Below the pieces are notes generated by a model. The model was not told the DNA's origin and searched no databases. It saw nothing but the letters and a program-made list of their open reading frames with translations. A stretch of DNA of 64,000 nucleotides from Marinobacter salarius (lineage in GTDB: Bacteria; Pseudomonadota; Gammaproteobacteria; Pseudomonadales; Oleiphilaceae). Where the stretch lies: the NCBI GenBank assembly GCA_000831005.1, contig CP007152.1, positions 3,348,001 to 3,412,000 on the forward strand, given 5' to 3'. Both the position numbers and the translations under genes were made by a program. Positions 44,066-53,245 of this stretch are shown one piece after another; the first letter of the stretch is position 1, and every line of letters starts with the position of its first letter.

Positions 44066-44760
44066 GTGCGTCACAGCTGGTGTTGGGGGTCAAGCTTCGA
44101 GACGACGCCCGTTTTGATAATTTTCATGGTGGCCGGAATGCCGATGCCGCGGCAAGACTTAAGTCTGCCTGCGAGCAGGTTGGTGTTGTACCCGTCATCG
44201 CCGTCTGTGGCGACGCAGACACTGGCAAAAGCCACCTGTTGCAGGCGGTCTGTCATCTGGCGGAGCAAAACCAACAGAGTGCAGTTTGTGTCAGCATGGA
44301 GGAGTTGTTGCCCTTGGGGCCCGACTCGCTCTCAGGGCTGGAAGGCCAGTCAGTGATCTGCCTGGATGACCTGGATCTCATTGCGGGCCAGGAAAACTGG
44401 GAAGAGGCCATCTTCCATCTGTACAATCGGGTGAATGACCATGGGCACCTGATGGTCGTCAGCCTGTCGGAACTGCCGGCGTCGTTGCCATTCGGGTTGC
44501 AGGACCTGGTGTCCCGGTTGAGTCATGGCCTGACCATTCAATTGGGCATCTATCGCGACGATGATCGCCTGAGGATACTGATGGCGAGGGCGGAGCAGCG
44601 CGGCCTTGTCCTCAGTGATGATGTGGCCGTATTCATACTCAGGCGAGCACCCCGGAAACTGGCCGATCTGCTGGCCATTCTGGATCGCCTGGATGAAAAC
44701 TCATTACGCGCCCAGCGACGACTGACGATCCCGTTCGTTAAGTCGGTGTTGGGCTGGTAG
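44062..44760 (+). CDS. hda: DnaA regulatory inactivator Hda
   Basis: DnaA-homologous AAA+ protein of 232 residues that, with the DNA-loaded beta clamp, stimulates hydrolysis of DnaA-bound ATP and so limits replication initiation. The start GTG 44062 overlaps the previous stop as GTGA and gives SASQLVLGVKL, which contains a clamp-binding-like QLxLGV motif right at the N-terminus as in E. coli Hda (QLPLGV). The Walker A is degenerate (VCGDADTGKSHLLQAV), Walker B is VICLDDLDLI, and sensor segments follow. An upstream ATG at 44044 is an alternative start. Confidence 0.92.
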   Translation: MSASQLVLGVKLRDDARFDNFHGGRNADAAARLKSACEQVGVVPVIAVCGDADTGKSHLLQAVCHLAEQNQQSAVCVSMEELLPLGPDSLSGLEGQSVICLDDLDLIAGQENWEEAIFHLYNRVNDHGHLMVVSLSELPASLPFGLQDLVSRLSHGLTIQLGIYRDDDRLRILMARAEQRGLVLSDDVAVFILRRAPRKLADLLAILDRLDENSLRAQRRLTIPFVKSVLGW

Positions 44761-44798
44761 GGCGTTATATTCGCAGGGAAACTGTCAGAGGAAGCAGC

Positions 44799-45596
44799 AT
44801 GAGACGAGTAGTGTTTAACCAAAAAGGTGGCGTCGGCAAGTCCAGTATCACCTGTAACCTGGCCGCGATCAGCGCCGCCCGGGGCAAACGAACACTGGTT
44901 GTCGATCTTGATCCCCAGGGTAATTCCACCCACTACCTGCTGGGTAGGCCCGCGGGCGAGCTCAAGGATACCATTGCCGACTACCTTGAGCAGACGGTAG
45001 CGTTTACCGTGTTTAATCGGCGCGCTGACGAGTTTGTCCACGCCTCTCCCTTCGACAACCTGTTTGTTATGCCTTCCAGCCCGGAACTGGATTTTCTGGA
45101 GCGCAAACTGGAAGCCAAGCACAAGATTTACAAGCTGAGAGAAGCGCTGAAGAAACTCGGTGAGTCGTTTGACGAAATCTACATTGATACGGCGCCGGCG
45201 CTCAATTTCTACACTCGATCCGCATTGATTGCGGCGCAGCGATGCCTTATCCCTTTCGATTGCGATGATTTTTCCCGTCAGGCCCTCTACAGCATCCTTC
45301 ACGAGATTCAGGAGCTGCAGGAAGACCACAACGAAGACCTCGTGGTCGAAGGTATTGTCGCAAACCAGTTCCAGCCCCGCGCCAGCCTGCCAAAGAAGCT
45401 GGTGCGTGAGCTGATGGACGAGGGCCTGCCCGTATTGCCGGTGAGGTTGTCCAGCTCGGTGAAGATGAAGGAGTCGCACCAGAGCCGGCAACCGTTGATT
45501 CATATGGCACCGAAACATCCGCTGACACGGCAGTATGAAGACCTGTACCGAGTGCTTCATGGCGAAACCGTTGAACTGGAACCCCTGGCAGATTGA
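44799..45596 (+). CDS. Orphan ParA family ATPase
   Basis: Cytosolic P-loop ATPase of the ParA/MinD/Soj type, 265 residues. The deviant Walker A is NQKGGVGKSSITCNLAA at the very N-terminus, the switch region is VDLDPQGNSTHYLL, and the second Asp motif is IDTAPALNFYTRSAL. There is no ParB, no DNA-binding N-terminal domain and no parS-like site nearby, so it is not a plasmid or chromosome partition pair. It lies 38 bases after hda and overlaps the reading frame of the YqcC-like gene region. A role in positioning of some cell structure is a guess. Confidence 0.85.
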   Translation: MRRVVFNQKGGVGKSSITCNLAAISAARGKRTLVVDLDPQGNSTHYLLGRPAGELKDTIADYLEQTVAFTVFNRRADEFVHASPFDNLFVMPSSPELDFLERKLEAKHKIYKLREALKKLGESFDEIYIDTAPALNFYTRSALIAAQRCLIPFDCDDFSRQALYSILHEIQELQEDHNEDLVVEGIVANQFQPRASLPKKLVRELMDEGLPVLPVRLSSSVKMKESHQSRQPLIHMAPKHPLTRQYEDLYRVLHGETVELEPLAD

Positions 45597-45610
45597 GAGT
45601 GAGCGTATCT

Positions 45611-45949
45611 ATGGCGAATTCGTCCGACCATACCACCTGTGTCGCGGACAGCCTGCTTCAGATAGAGATTGAGTTGCGGCGAATTGATGCTTGGGAGAGC
45701 GAGCCTCCATCGCCAGAGGCGCTGCAGAGTGCCCAGCCATTTGCCGTGGACACGCTGGAGTTTACCCAGTGGCTGCAGTTCGTCTTTGTCAGCCGCATGA
45801 AAGTGTTGATTGAGGGCGGTCAGCCCCTGCCTCAGGTGTCAGGTATGGCACCGATGGCGGAAGAGCACTTCAGGGGCAGGGAAGAGTCCGGGGCCGCCCT
45901 GATTAGCAAGCTGGAAGAAATGGACCGCCTGCTGTCCGGACAGCCCTGA
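45611..45949 (+). CDS. YqcC-like small protein
   Basis: Cytosolic helical protein of about 112 residues from ATG 45611; GTG 45599 is a possible alternative start. The segment LLQIEIELRRIDAWESEPPS and the following FAVDTLEFTQWLQFVFVSRMKVLIEGGQPLP resemble the YqcC family of gammaproteobacteria. In E. coli the gene is next to truC; here it follows parA by 14 bases and is probably cotranscribed. Function is not known. It converges with nadC. Confidence 0.72.
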   Translation: MANSSDHTTCVADSLLQIEIELRRIDAWESEPPSPEALQSAQPFAVDTLEFTQWLQFVFVSRMKVLIEGGQPLPQVSGMAPMAEEHFRGREESGAALISKLEEMDRLLSGQP

Positions 45950-45981
45950 GCGTGTAATCGTAATCAGACCTGAGCGTGTAA
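45945..45981 (+). repeat. Two-copy 13-bp direct repeat across the YqcC-like stop codon
   Basis: CCTGAGCGTGTAA occurs at 45945-45957 and again at 45969-45981, a 24-base period. The first copy contains the TGA stop of the upstream gene, so it looks like a small local duplication of the gene end. Confidence 0.7.
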
Positions 45982-45999
45982 ACTGGGCCTCCGGCCGAA

Positions 46000-46848
46000 T
46001 CAGTCGTGGGTGTCTAGGCGCATGGACAGGTCCACCGCCCTGACATCCTTGGTCAGTGCTCCGATAGAGATATAGTCGACACCGGTCTCGGCAATCGGCA
46101 CCAGTGTCCCGCTGTTGACGCCGCCGGACGCTTCCAGCTTTGCGGCGCCAGCCGTGTGAATAACCGCCTGGCGCATATCCTCCAGTGAGAACTCATCCAG
46201 CATGATGATGTCCGCGCCTGCGGCCAGGGCCTGATCCAGTTCTTCCAGATTTTCGGTTTCCACTTCCACCGGCCGGCCAGGGGCAAGTCGGCGGGCCTCT
46301 CTGACGGCATCCGCAATGGAGCCACAGGCGGCAATGTGGTTTTCCTTGATCAGGAAGGCATCCCACAGACCAATGCGATGGTTATGGCAGCCACCGCAGG
46401 TGACCGCGTATTTCTGCGCCAGTCGCAGGCCAGGCAAGGTCTTGCGGGTATCCAGTAGCTGAACACCGGTATGGGCGACACGGCGGGCATGGCCGGCACA
46501 TGTGGTGGCAACGCCGGACAGCAACTGCAGCCAGTTCAGGGCTGAGCGCTCGGCGGTGAGCAGGCTGCGAGCCGGGCCTTCCATGGAAAACAGCGATTGG
46601 CCGGGGCTTGCCTCGTCTCCGTCCTGCACCTGCCAGCTCAGGGTGACCCCCGGGTCCACCTGCCGGAACACCTCCTCAACCCATGCGCGTCCGGCAATGG
46701 TTGCGGCATCCCGGGTAATGACATGTCCGCGACTGATGCGCGCTTGTGGAATCAGCATGGCAGTAATGTCGCCATCTCCAATGTCTTCACGCAGGCTTTG
46801 TGCAACGGTTTCAATGCGGGACTGGCGAAGCAGTTCGGCTGGAATCAT
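46000..46848 (-). CDS. nadC: Nicotinate-nucleotide diphosphorylase (carboxylating)
   Basis: Quinolinate phosphoribosyltransferase of NAD synthesis, 282 residues, intact. Family residues are visible in [39 protein letters not shown] (PRPP/quinolinate-binding Arg and Lys), [19 protein letters not shown] and [15 protein letters not shown], with the closing glycine-rich [10 protein letters not shown]. It is divergent from the DUF1631 gene and, unusually often in this group, lies next to ampD-ampE (here with DUF1631 in between). Confidence 0.97.
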   Translation of the reverse strand: MIPAELLRQSRIETVAQSLREDIGDGDITAMLIPQARISRGHVITRDAATIAGRAWVEEVFRQVDPGVTLSWQVQDGDEASPGQSLFSMEGPARSLLTAERSALNWLQLLSGVATTCAGHARRVAHTGVQLLDTRKTLPGLRLAQKYAVTCGGCHNHRIGLWDAFLIKENHIAACGSIADAVREARRLAPGRPVEVETENLEELDQALAAGADIIMLDEFSLEDMRQAVIHTAGAAKLEASGGVNSGTLVPIAETGVDYISIGALTKDVRAVDLSMRLDTHD

Positions 46849-46977
46849 GGCAGAATTTCCGGTTGTTCAGTGGCGGTTTGGAGGCACGTTGGGTGTGCGG
46901 TTGTGATTCTATAGGCCACAGCCAGATTCGCCAAACGTGGAAAGGTGGGGGTGCTAAACTGTGACAACCATCACTTA

Positions 46978-47012
46978 GACACAAAAGGTGACAAATTCTG
47001 ACACAAGGTGAC
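46978..47012. repeat. Direct repeat in the nadC-DUF1631 intergenic region
   Basis: GACACAAAAGGTGAC (46978-46992) and GACACAAGGTGAC (47000-47012) are two near-identical units 22 bases apart, with a further TGACA nearby at about 46963. They lie 60-95 bases before the DUF1631 start in a 224-base divergent spacer and could be a two-site operator. Confidence 0.5.
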
Positions 47013-47072
47013 GTGGGTAAGGCCTAAGATGTGCAATAACACATTTCTCCAGCTATCACCCGGAGCAGCCGA

Positions 47073-49438
47073 ATGGCGCAGGATAACAAGGTTGTAAGTC
47101 TCAAAGGCCAGAAGCTTCCTGACAGGTTTTCCCTGCCGGGCTCTCTGGTGCGCCTGCGTGACGTATCGGGTCAGTCACTGAAGTCTGTACTGTCTGGTTT
47201 TTTCGACAAGGCGGACGACGCGCTTTTTGAGCTGGCGGACAAGGCTGGAACCAACCAGGATCAGACCGCGTACTTTGACGCCATGCGTGAGTTGAGGCTG
47301 CGGCGCAAGAACATGACCGTGTCGGTGCTGCAGTACGTCAGCCGCGCGTTCAATGACATCGGCTCGTTCAAGCCGGGTGGTGGCAGTGGCACCCTGGATG
47401 AGGTGGACCAGGACTCGCTGGCGTTGCTGGACCATTCCGATCTGGAGCAGCAGGTCGCTATCGACAACCTGATCAACAAACTGCGCAACCAACACGCGGA
47501 GGTTATACGCCTGCTGAATGTGCGGGTTGCTCACCTGCTGCCCTCGGTGCGTCTGGAAGATAGCCAGATGCCCCTGAGCCCGGAGGTGATCTGCGGAGGG
47601 GTTGCGGAAGCCTGTTCCGATCTGGATATCGATATCCGTGCCAAGCTGGTGGTGCTTAAACTGTTTGACCGCTTACTGGTGGGGGTTCTGGGTGATTTCT
47701 ACAAGGATGCCAACAAAACCCTGATCGCCGAAGGGGTGCTGCCCGACATGCGTCGCCCGCCGGTCGGTGGCCAGGGCGCGTCTGGCAAATCCGCCCCGGC
47801 TGGGGGGCGGACTGCTGGGACGCTGTCAGCGAGCTCGGAGTCAGATGCGTCGGGGCCGCTCACGACGCCATCCGACGATGTGCGGGCAACGTTTTCTGAA
47901 CTGAGTGCTCTGTTGCACCAGGGGCAGAGTTCGAGCGAGTACGGCACAGAAAACAGTGGTGTGCCCAGCGCCGGCGCGCTCGATACCCGTACACTGATGA
48001 CACGGCTTCACGAAATCCAGTCTCAGTCAGTCCATTGGGGGCAGGGTGAGGTTGTGCCTCTGTCAGAGCAACTACAGCAGGTGTTCCGGTCGGAAACCGG
48101 GAAGAAACATGATGTCGGCCAAGTGGACAGCGACGTTATCAATCTCGTGTCGATGTTGTTTGATTTTATCCTGGAAGACCGTCAGCTCCATCCGGTGATG
48201 AAGTCCGTGATCGGGCGCCTTCAGATTCCCGTACTCAAGGTGGCGTTGAGCGACAACAATTTCTTTAACCGGGGCGGACATCCGGTACGGAAGCTGCTGA
48301 ATGAACTGGCCATGTCTGCTATCGGTTGGACCGAGAAAAAGGCCGGCCAGCGTGATCCGCTACGAGACAAGATCGAGTCGGTGGTTGATCGCGTGCTTAA
48401 CGAATTTACCGACAACGTCGATATTTTCAGTGAGTTGCTCAGCGATTTCGGCCATTTCATGGATTTGGACCGTCGTCGCAGGGAGCTCGTGGAGCAGCGT
48501 CTGCGTGATGCTGAGGAAGGCAGGGCCAAGCAGGAGCGGGCATCCAAAGCGTCTGAGAACCTGCTGAACGAACAGATTACCGGTCGGGATCTGTCTCCTC
48601 CGGTCGTCACACTGTTGAATGAGGCGTGGGCAAAGTATCTACAGTGGATCGTGCTGCGTGAGGGTGAAGACAGTGAGCGCTGGGATGAGGCGTGTGACCT
48701 TACCCGGCAACTCGTATGGAGTGTTGATCCCAGGCCCATCAACGACAACACTCGCAGCGAGCTGCTGCGGTCGATTCCGGGAATCGTGGACGGTCTGAGA
48801 AACGCCCTGCAGGAAATTTCGTGGGACCCGTTTGCCACCGACGCCGCCATAAGAGACCTTGAACTGGCTCACGTGGACGTGTTCCAGCGCCTTGTCACCA
48901 CAACCCGCCCTGCTGTGGCGCCCGAACCTGAACCTCAGGCTGCGACCCAAAAGGTGGAGGCGGAACCGTCTGTGGTCTCCAGGGATATGTCGGATACCGC
49001 GCCCAAAGCTCCAGAGAAAGTGGAGCGAACGACTGAGCGCGTAATGGCAGGCGCCTCCGAGCCCTCGGACGCCACCACGTCTGTATCTGCTAGCCCCGTG
49101 CCAAGCCCTGAAGAGCCGGCTGCAGAGGAATTGGTCGAGAGCTCCGGGGCAAATGTCGAGCTTCAATGGCTGGAACGGCTGATGGCCTTCGTGTTGGCTC
49201 CTGGGTTGAGCTGACCCGTGATGGCAACAAAACACGCTGCAAGCTGGCCGCGTTTATCAAGGCGACGGGCAAGTACATCTTCGTTAATCGCAGTGGTGCC
49301 AAGGTGGCGGAATATCAGCGTGAAAACCTCGCACTGGCGCTCGCTGCGGATGAGATCTCCATGTTGGACGACGGCCTGATATTCGACCGGGCGCTGGAAT
49401 CCATCATCGACAACCTTCGCAGTAGCCGCAAGGACTGA
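47073..49438 (+). CDS. Large DUF1631 family protein (frameshift)
   Basis: Cytosolic protein of about 788 residues after repair. The first 200 residues are helical and repeat-like; a Gly/Ser/Ala-rich linker (about 225-280) separates this from a central helical domain (AMSAIGWTEKKAGQRDPLRDKIESVV); a second Pro/Ala/Glu/Ser linker leads to a C-terminal small beta domain (LRVGSWVELTRDGNKTRCKLA, YIFVNRSGAKVAEY) that looks PilZ-like. One T near 49160 (GAGCTTTCAATGG) joins ANVEL to SMAGTADGLRVG. The domain plan matches DUF1631 of gammaproteobacteria. Binding of c-di-GMP is not evident: the RxxxR and DxSxxG motifs are not seen. Function unknown. Confidence 0.78.
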
Positions 49439-49544
49439 TCGTATAGCAAGACCGGAGACTTTGTGCTTCAATCAGGGGCATCAAAGCAACAACGGCGAAC
49501 GCATCGGTGGTCCGGTCTGTTCGCCCCGGCCTGTTGGAACCACA

Positions 49545-50171
49545 TTGTCTGAAACCATCCCTTCGCGCAACACCATTGACCTGTCGCCACCGGCTGTCGC
49601 CGGATTACGGACGACCGGTTGGGTAGCCGGCGCCCGTTGGTGCCCGTCTCCAAATTTTGGCAAACGCCCCGAAGGGGCGGCAATATCCCTGTTGGTTGTT
49701 CATAACATCAGCCTTCCTCCCGGGCAGTTCGGAGGCGATGCCATCGAACGGTTTTTCTGCAACCAACTGTCCCCCTCAGAGCACCCCTATTTCGAGACCA
49801 TCGCCGATATGAAGGTTTCGTCACACCTGCTGATCCGCCGGGATGGCGAATGCCTTCAGTTCGTCAGCTTGTTGGAGCGCGCGTGGCATGCCGGGCGGTC
49901 CTGCTTTCAGGGCCTGGAAGAGTGCAACGATTATTCAATCGGCATTGAGCTGGAGGGCGCGGATGACATTCCATACACCGCAGCTCAGTATGAGGTGCTT
50001 GCTGACGTGTCAGCATTGATCATGAAATCGTGGCCGGCCATCACGCCAGAGAGGATCACCGGGCACAGCGATATCGCACCCGGTCGCAAAACCGATCCAG
50101 GCCCGGCTTTTGACTGGCCCCGATATCGGCAACTGCTTGGTACAGGGCGTGGCAACGGAGCGGATAACTGA
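49545..50171 (+). CDS. ampD: 1,6-anhydro-N-acetylmuramyl-L-alanine amidase
   Basis: Zinc amidase of peptidoglycan recycling that cleaves anhydroMurNAc from the stem peptide and so controls AmpC-type beta-lactamase induction where AmpR is present. The zinc ligands are in LVVHNISLPPGQFGG (first His) and ERITGHSDIAPGRKTDPGPAFDW (His and Asp); SSHLLIRRDGE and RAWHAGRSCF are also conserved. The start is uncertain: TTG 49545, five bases after GGAAC, gives 208 residues; a TTG at 49461 would add 28 more. Either way the N-terminus is longer than E. coli AmpD. The stop overlaps the ampE start. Confidence 0.93.
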   Translation: MSETIPSRNTIDLSPPAVAGLRTTGWVAGARWCPSPNFGKRPEGAAISLLVVHNISLPPGQFGGDAIERFFCNQLSPSEHPYFETIADMKVSSHLLIRRDGECLQFVSLLERAWHAGRSCFQGLEECNDYSIGIELEGADDIPYTAAQYEVLADVSALIMKSWPAITPERITGHSDIAPGRKTDPGPAFDWPRYRQLLGTGRGNGADN

Positions 50172-51058
50172 TGGTATTGGTGGTGTTTCTGCTCGCTTAC
50201 CTGGTGAGACGCAAGCTGGATGCGGCCAACGCCTGGTCTTCTGAGACGTTGTGGCGTTCCGCGTTTAACCGGGGAGGCGCTGAAAGGTCTGGTAACGAGG
50301 CAGGCCTATGGAAGGGGCTGGTTATTATTCTTGTGCCCTCGCTGATTCTGGCCGCCGGGGAGTACTATCTGCACACCATTGGCTGGCGCATGGCCGCGTA
50401 TCCATTGGAGTTTTTGCTGATGGTGTTGTTGATGGGTGCGCCGGGTTGGCGGGCGCGCCTGGAGGTTTACAGTGAATCCTGGGCCAGGGGCGACATGCAG
50501 TCCGCTTGGCATCACGTTATGGATATTTTACCGGCTGAGGAACGGGGCGCGGCAACGTCGCCCGATGAGATGCATCTGGCTTTGTCACGAACGCTGATGG
50601 TCAGCGTCTTCGAGCGTTTTTTTCTGGTCGCTTTCTGGTATGCCGTTGGCGGTATTGCGGCTGCCTTCTTTGCGAGGGGAGTTGTCGCGTTAAGGGATCA
50701 CTGGCCGCAGGTGGCAGCGAGACCAGGGTTTGCCGCGCTGGCGGAGATACTCAATTGGCTTCCCTCACGACTACTGTCCTTCACGTTTGGAGTCGCAGGT
50801 GATCTTGCCGGCTGGATGAAAGAAGGGAAACGAAGACTGTTTGATTTTAGCCTCAGAACCAACCAGCTATTGATGGGCGCCGCGAGCGCGGCATTGACGG
50901 GCTATGCACTGGACCCGGAACGGTTCTCAAAGATCCATCCGGACGAATGGGCGGGCTTTGGTGGCCGCAGCCTGGAGGCCATCCGGGATTTGCTGAACCG
51001 AAGCATGCTGGTCTGGATCTGCATCCTTGCGCTGCTGGTTATTGCCGGTGTGCGCTGA
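50171..51058 (+). CDS. ampE: AmpE-type inner-membrane protein
   Basis: Polytopic membrane protein of 295 residues with about four to five hydrophobic segments (residues 1-12, 52-68, 76-95, 138-165 and 275-294). It begins immediately in a membrane segment and has ARGDMQSAWHHVMDILPAEE and SVFERFFLVAFWYAVGG, typical of the AmpE/CobD-like family encoded behind ampD. In enterobacteria it is linked to beta-lactamase regulation, but its biochemical role is not settled. It overlaps ampD by one base. No ampR or ampC is in the window. Confidence 0.9.
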   Translation: MVLVVFLLAYLVRRKLDAANAWSSETLWRSAFNRGGAERSGNEAGLWKGLVIILVPSLILAAGEYYLHTIGWRMAAYPLEFLLMVLLMGAPGWRARLEVYSESWARGDMQSAWHHVMDILPAEERGAATSPDEMHLALSRTLMVSVFERFFLVAFWYAVGGIAAAFFARGVVALRDHWPQVAARPGFAALAEILNWLPSRLLSFTFGVAGDLAGWMKEGKRRLFDFSLRTNQLLMGAASAALTGYALDPERFSKIHPDEWAGFGGRSLEAIRDLLNRSMLVWICILALLVIAGVR

Positions 51059-51102
51059 TCACGACATTTTGACAAAAATTACATTTTTACGCCGAAAAAC
51101 AC

Positions 51103-51129
51103 TCAAGTTTGTAGTACTTTAGTCGACAA
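51103..51129 (+). promoter_or_regulatory. FliA (sigma-28) type promoter for the chemoreceptor
   Basis: TCAAGTTT (51103-51110), exactly 11 bases, then GTCGACAA (51122-51129). Against the flagellar consensus TAAAGTTT-N11-GCCGATAA this is 7 of 8 and 6 of 8 matches with the right spacing. It lies about 55 bases before the receptor start in an AT-rich spacer. Confidence 0.65.
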
Positions 51130-51183
51130 TATAAACAAATAGAATAAAGTTCCATCCTTTCGATGCTTTCTGTGGGGGTACAC

Positions 51184-53213
51184 GTGAACCAGCTTATCAA
51201 GCCTGCAGTAGCGCTGATGAATCGGCTGCCGATGTTCTACAAATTCAGCCTGATCAGTGTGTTGTTCCTGCTTCCCATTATTGCCCTTTCCTGGTTGGTT
51301 ATCAGTGAACTGAACCGGTCGGTTGATACCATGACCCGGGGCGTGGAGGGGTTGGAGCAGCTCGAAAAGGTGGATACGCTGCTGGCAGAGTCCATGGCAT
51401 ACCGGGATTTTCGTGCCCCCGGCAAGATCAAGGATGACAATGAACTGCTCTCACAGTCCGCAGAGTCGTCAGAAACGATTGATAGAATTCTTGAGGAACT
51501 GGTTAACGCAGAGGCTCGTTTTGATGAGTCCGGTAACTGGTCCCAGCAGGTGGCGATGCTGGTGGAAGAGTGGCAAACACTCAAATCGACTGACAGTTAT
51601 CAGGGCAATATCGACCCCCAGTTCAAGTATTATCAGGAGTTCGTCCAGAAAGTGCGGGCGCTCTTGTCCGCGACCATTGAAATTTCCGGCCTGGGGCAGG
51701 ACGCATCCCGGGAAAACCTGCTGCTTCTGGGGCTTTTGCGTGAGTCGCTGCCGGATGCCCGCAGCATCATTGGCCGGGCCAGGACGTTCGGGACCTTTGC
51801 GCTCATCGACGGGCAGGTGGGCTACAATCTCAGTGACGCTCTTAATGAAATCTATGACGAACTGACCAACCGCGCATCACTGCTCGGGCCTGCACTGACC
51901 GTATCGATGGATGCATCGCCGACCCTGGAGAAAACGACAGGTGATGCTGTCGAGGGCATTCTCGAGAGTCTGGTGGTTGTGCGTGACGAGCTGGATGCCA
52001 ACATCATCACGCCCATGCGCCTCGAGTTACCCTGGCGGGATTTCAACCGCACCATCGAAAACCAGCTTGCCCATTACGATGCGCTCAAGGCTGGAATTTT
52101 TGACGTCGTTGGCGCAAACCTGAACTCACGCCTGGAGGGCGAGCTGCAGCAACGGCAGTTGATTATTGCCGCATTGGTAATTGTCCTGTTGGTGGTGGTT
52201 TACCTCTACGTCGGCTTCTTTATGTCGGTACGTACGGCTATTAATCGTTTCAGCACGGCAGCAAGGTCCGTGGCTGAGGGCGATATGACGACTCACATCC
52301 AATTGGATAATCGTGATGAATTGGGTGAGCTGACTACCGAGTTCAACAACATGACGGACCGGATTGCCGAATTGATCCGCTCAGTGAGCAGCACTACATC
52401 GGACGTCGATCGGCAGGCCACTCGTGTCAACGATACCGCGGCTGCGAACAGCGAGGCCGTTGCGCGGCAGATGGAGGAGTCCGGCCAGATCAACGAAGCA
52501 TGAACCAGATGGTGGAAGCGGTCAATGAGGTTACTGAGAGTGCTCATCGCGTGTCTGATAGCGCTGGCGCGGCTGAAGAGGATACCGAGAGAGGCCGCGG
52601 AGTGGTTGCGGATACCGTCGCCACCATCAACCGTCTTGCCACCGAAATCTCCGGCGCGGTTGATGTCATCAACCGGGTAAACGCCGACAGCGATAACATC
52701 AGCCAGGTTCTGGTCGAAATCAAGGCGATTGCGGAGCAGACCAATCTCCTGGCATTGAATGCGGCCATCGAGGCTGCGCGCGCCGGTGAGCAGGGCCGTG
52801 GTTTTGCGGTGGTGGCAGACGAAGTACGTTCACTGTCACAGCGTACCCACAAATCGACTGAGGAAATCGAGGGTATGATCACCCGGTTGCAGAGCGGCGT
52901 GAAGGAAGCCGTTGCGGCCATGACCAACAGCCATGACGTGACTGAAACCACGGTGAAGAAATCGGCGGAAGTGACGGAAGCGCTGGACCGGATTGCCCAG
53001 GGGATTTCGACCATTGTTGATATGAGCCACCAGATCGCACAGGCGGCCGAGGAGCAGTCTGCCGTGGCGAAAAACGTCAATACCAACGTTGAACAGATCA
53101 GTGTCCTGGGTGAGAAAACGGCAGATAACGCCGAGGAAACCCTGGCATCGTCACGGGAAATGTCACAACTGACTGCATCCCTGCAGCGCCTCGTGGAAGC
53201 GTTCAGGGTCTGA
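51184..53213 (+). CDS. Methyl-accepting chemotaxis protein (frameshift)
   Basis: Transmembrane chemoreceptor of about 676 residues after repair. The start is GTG 51184, six bases behind GGGGG. A first membrane helix (residues about 17-38, [20 protein letters not shown]), a periplasmic helical ligand domain of about 280 residues, a second membrane helix ([20 protein letters not shown]), a HAMP domain, then the signalling domain with the invariant hairpin tip [20 protein letters not shown] and [17 protein letters not shown]. One C near 52499 (GAAGCCATG) joins GQINEA to [11 protein letters not shown]. No C-terminal CheR-tethering pentapeptide is present. The ligand is unknown. It sits behind a FliA-like promoter. 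Confidence 0.93.
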
Positions 53214-53245
53214 CATTCGGGATCTGAAGGGTGTGCTCCTGAGAT

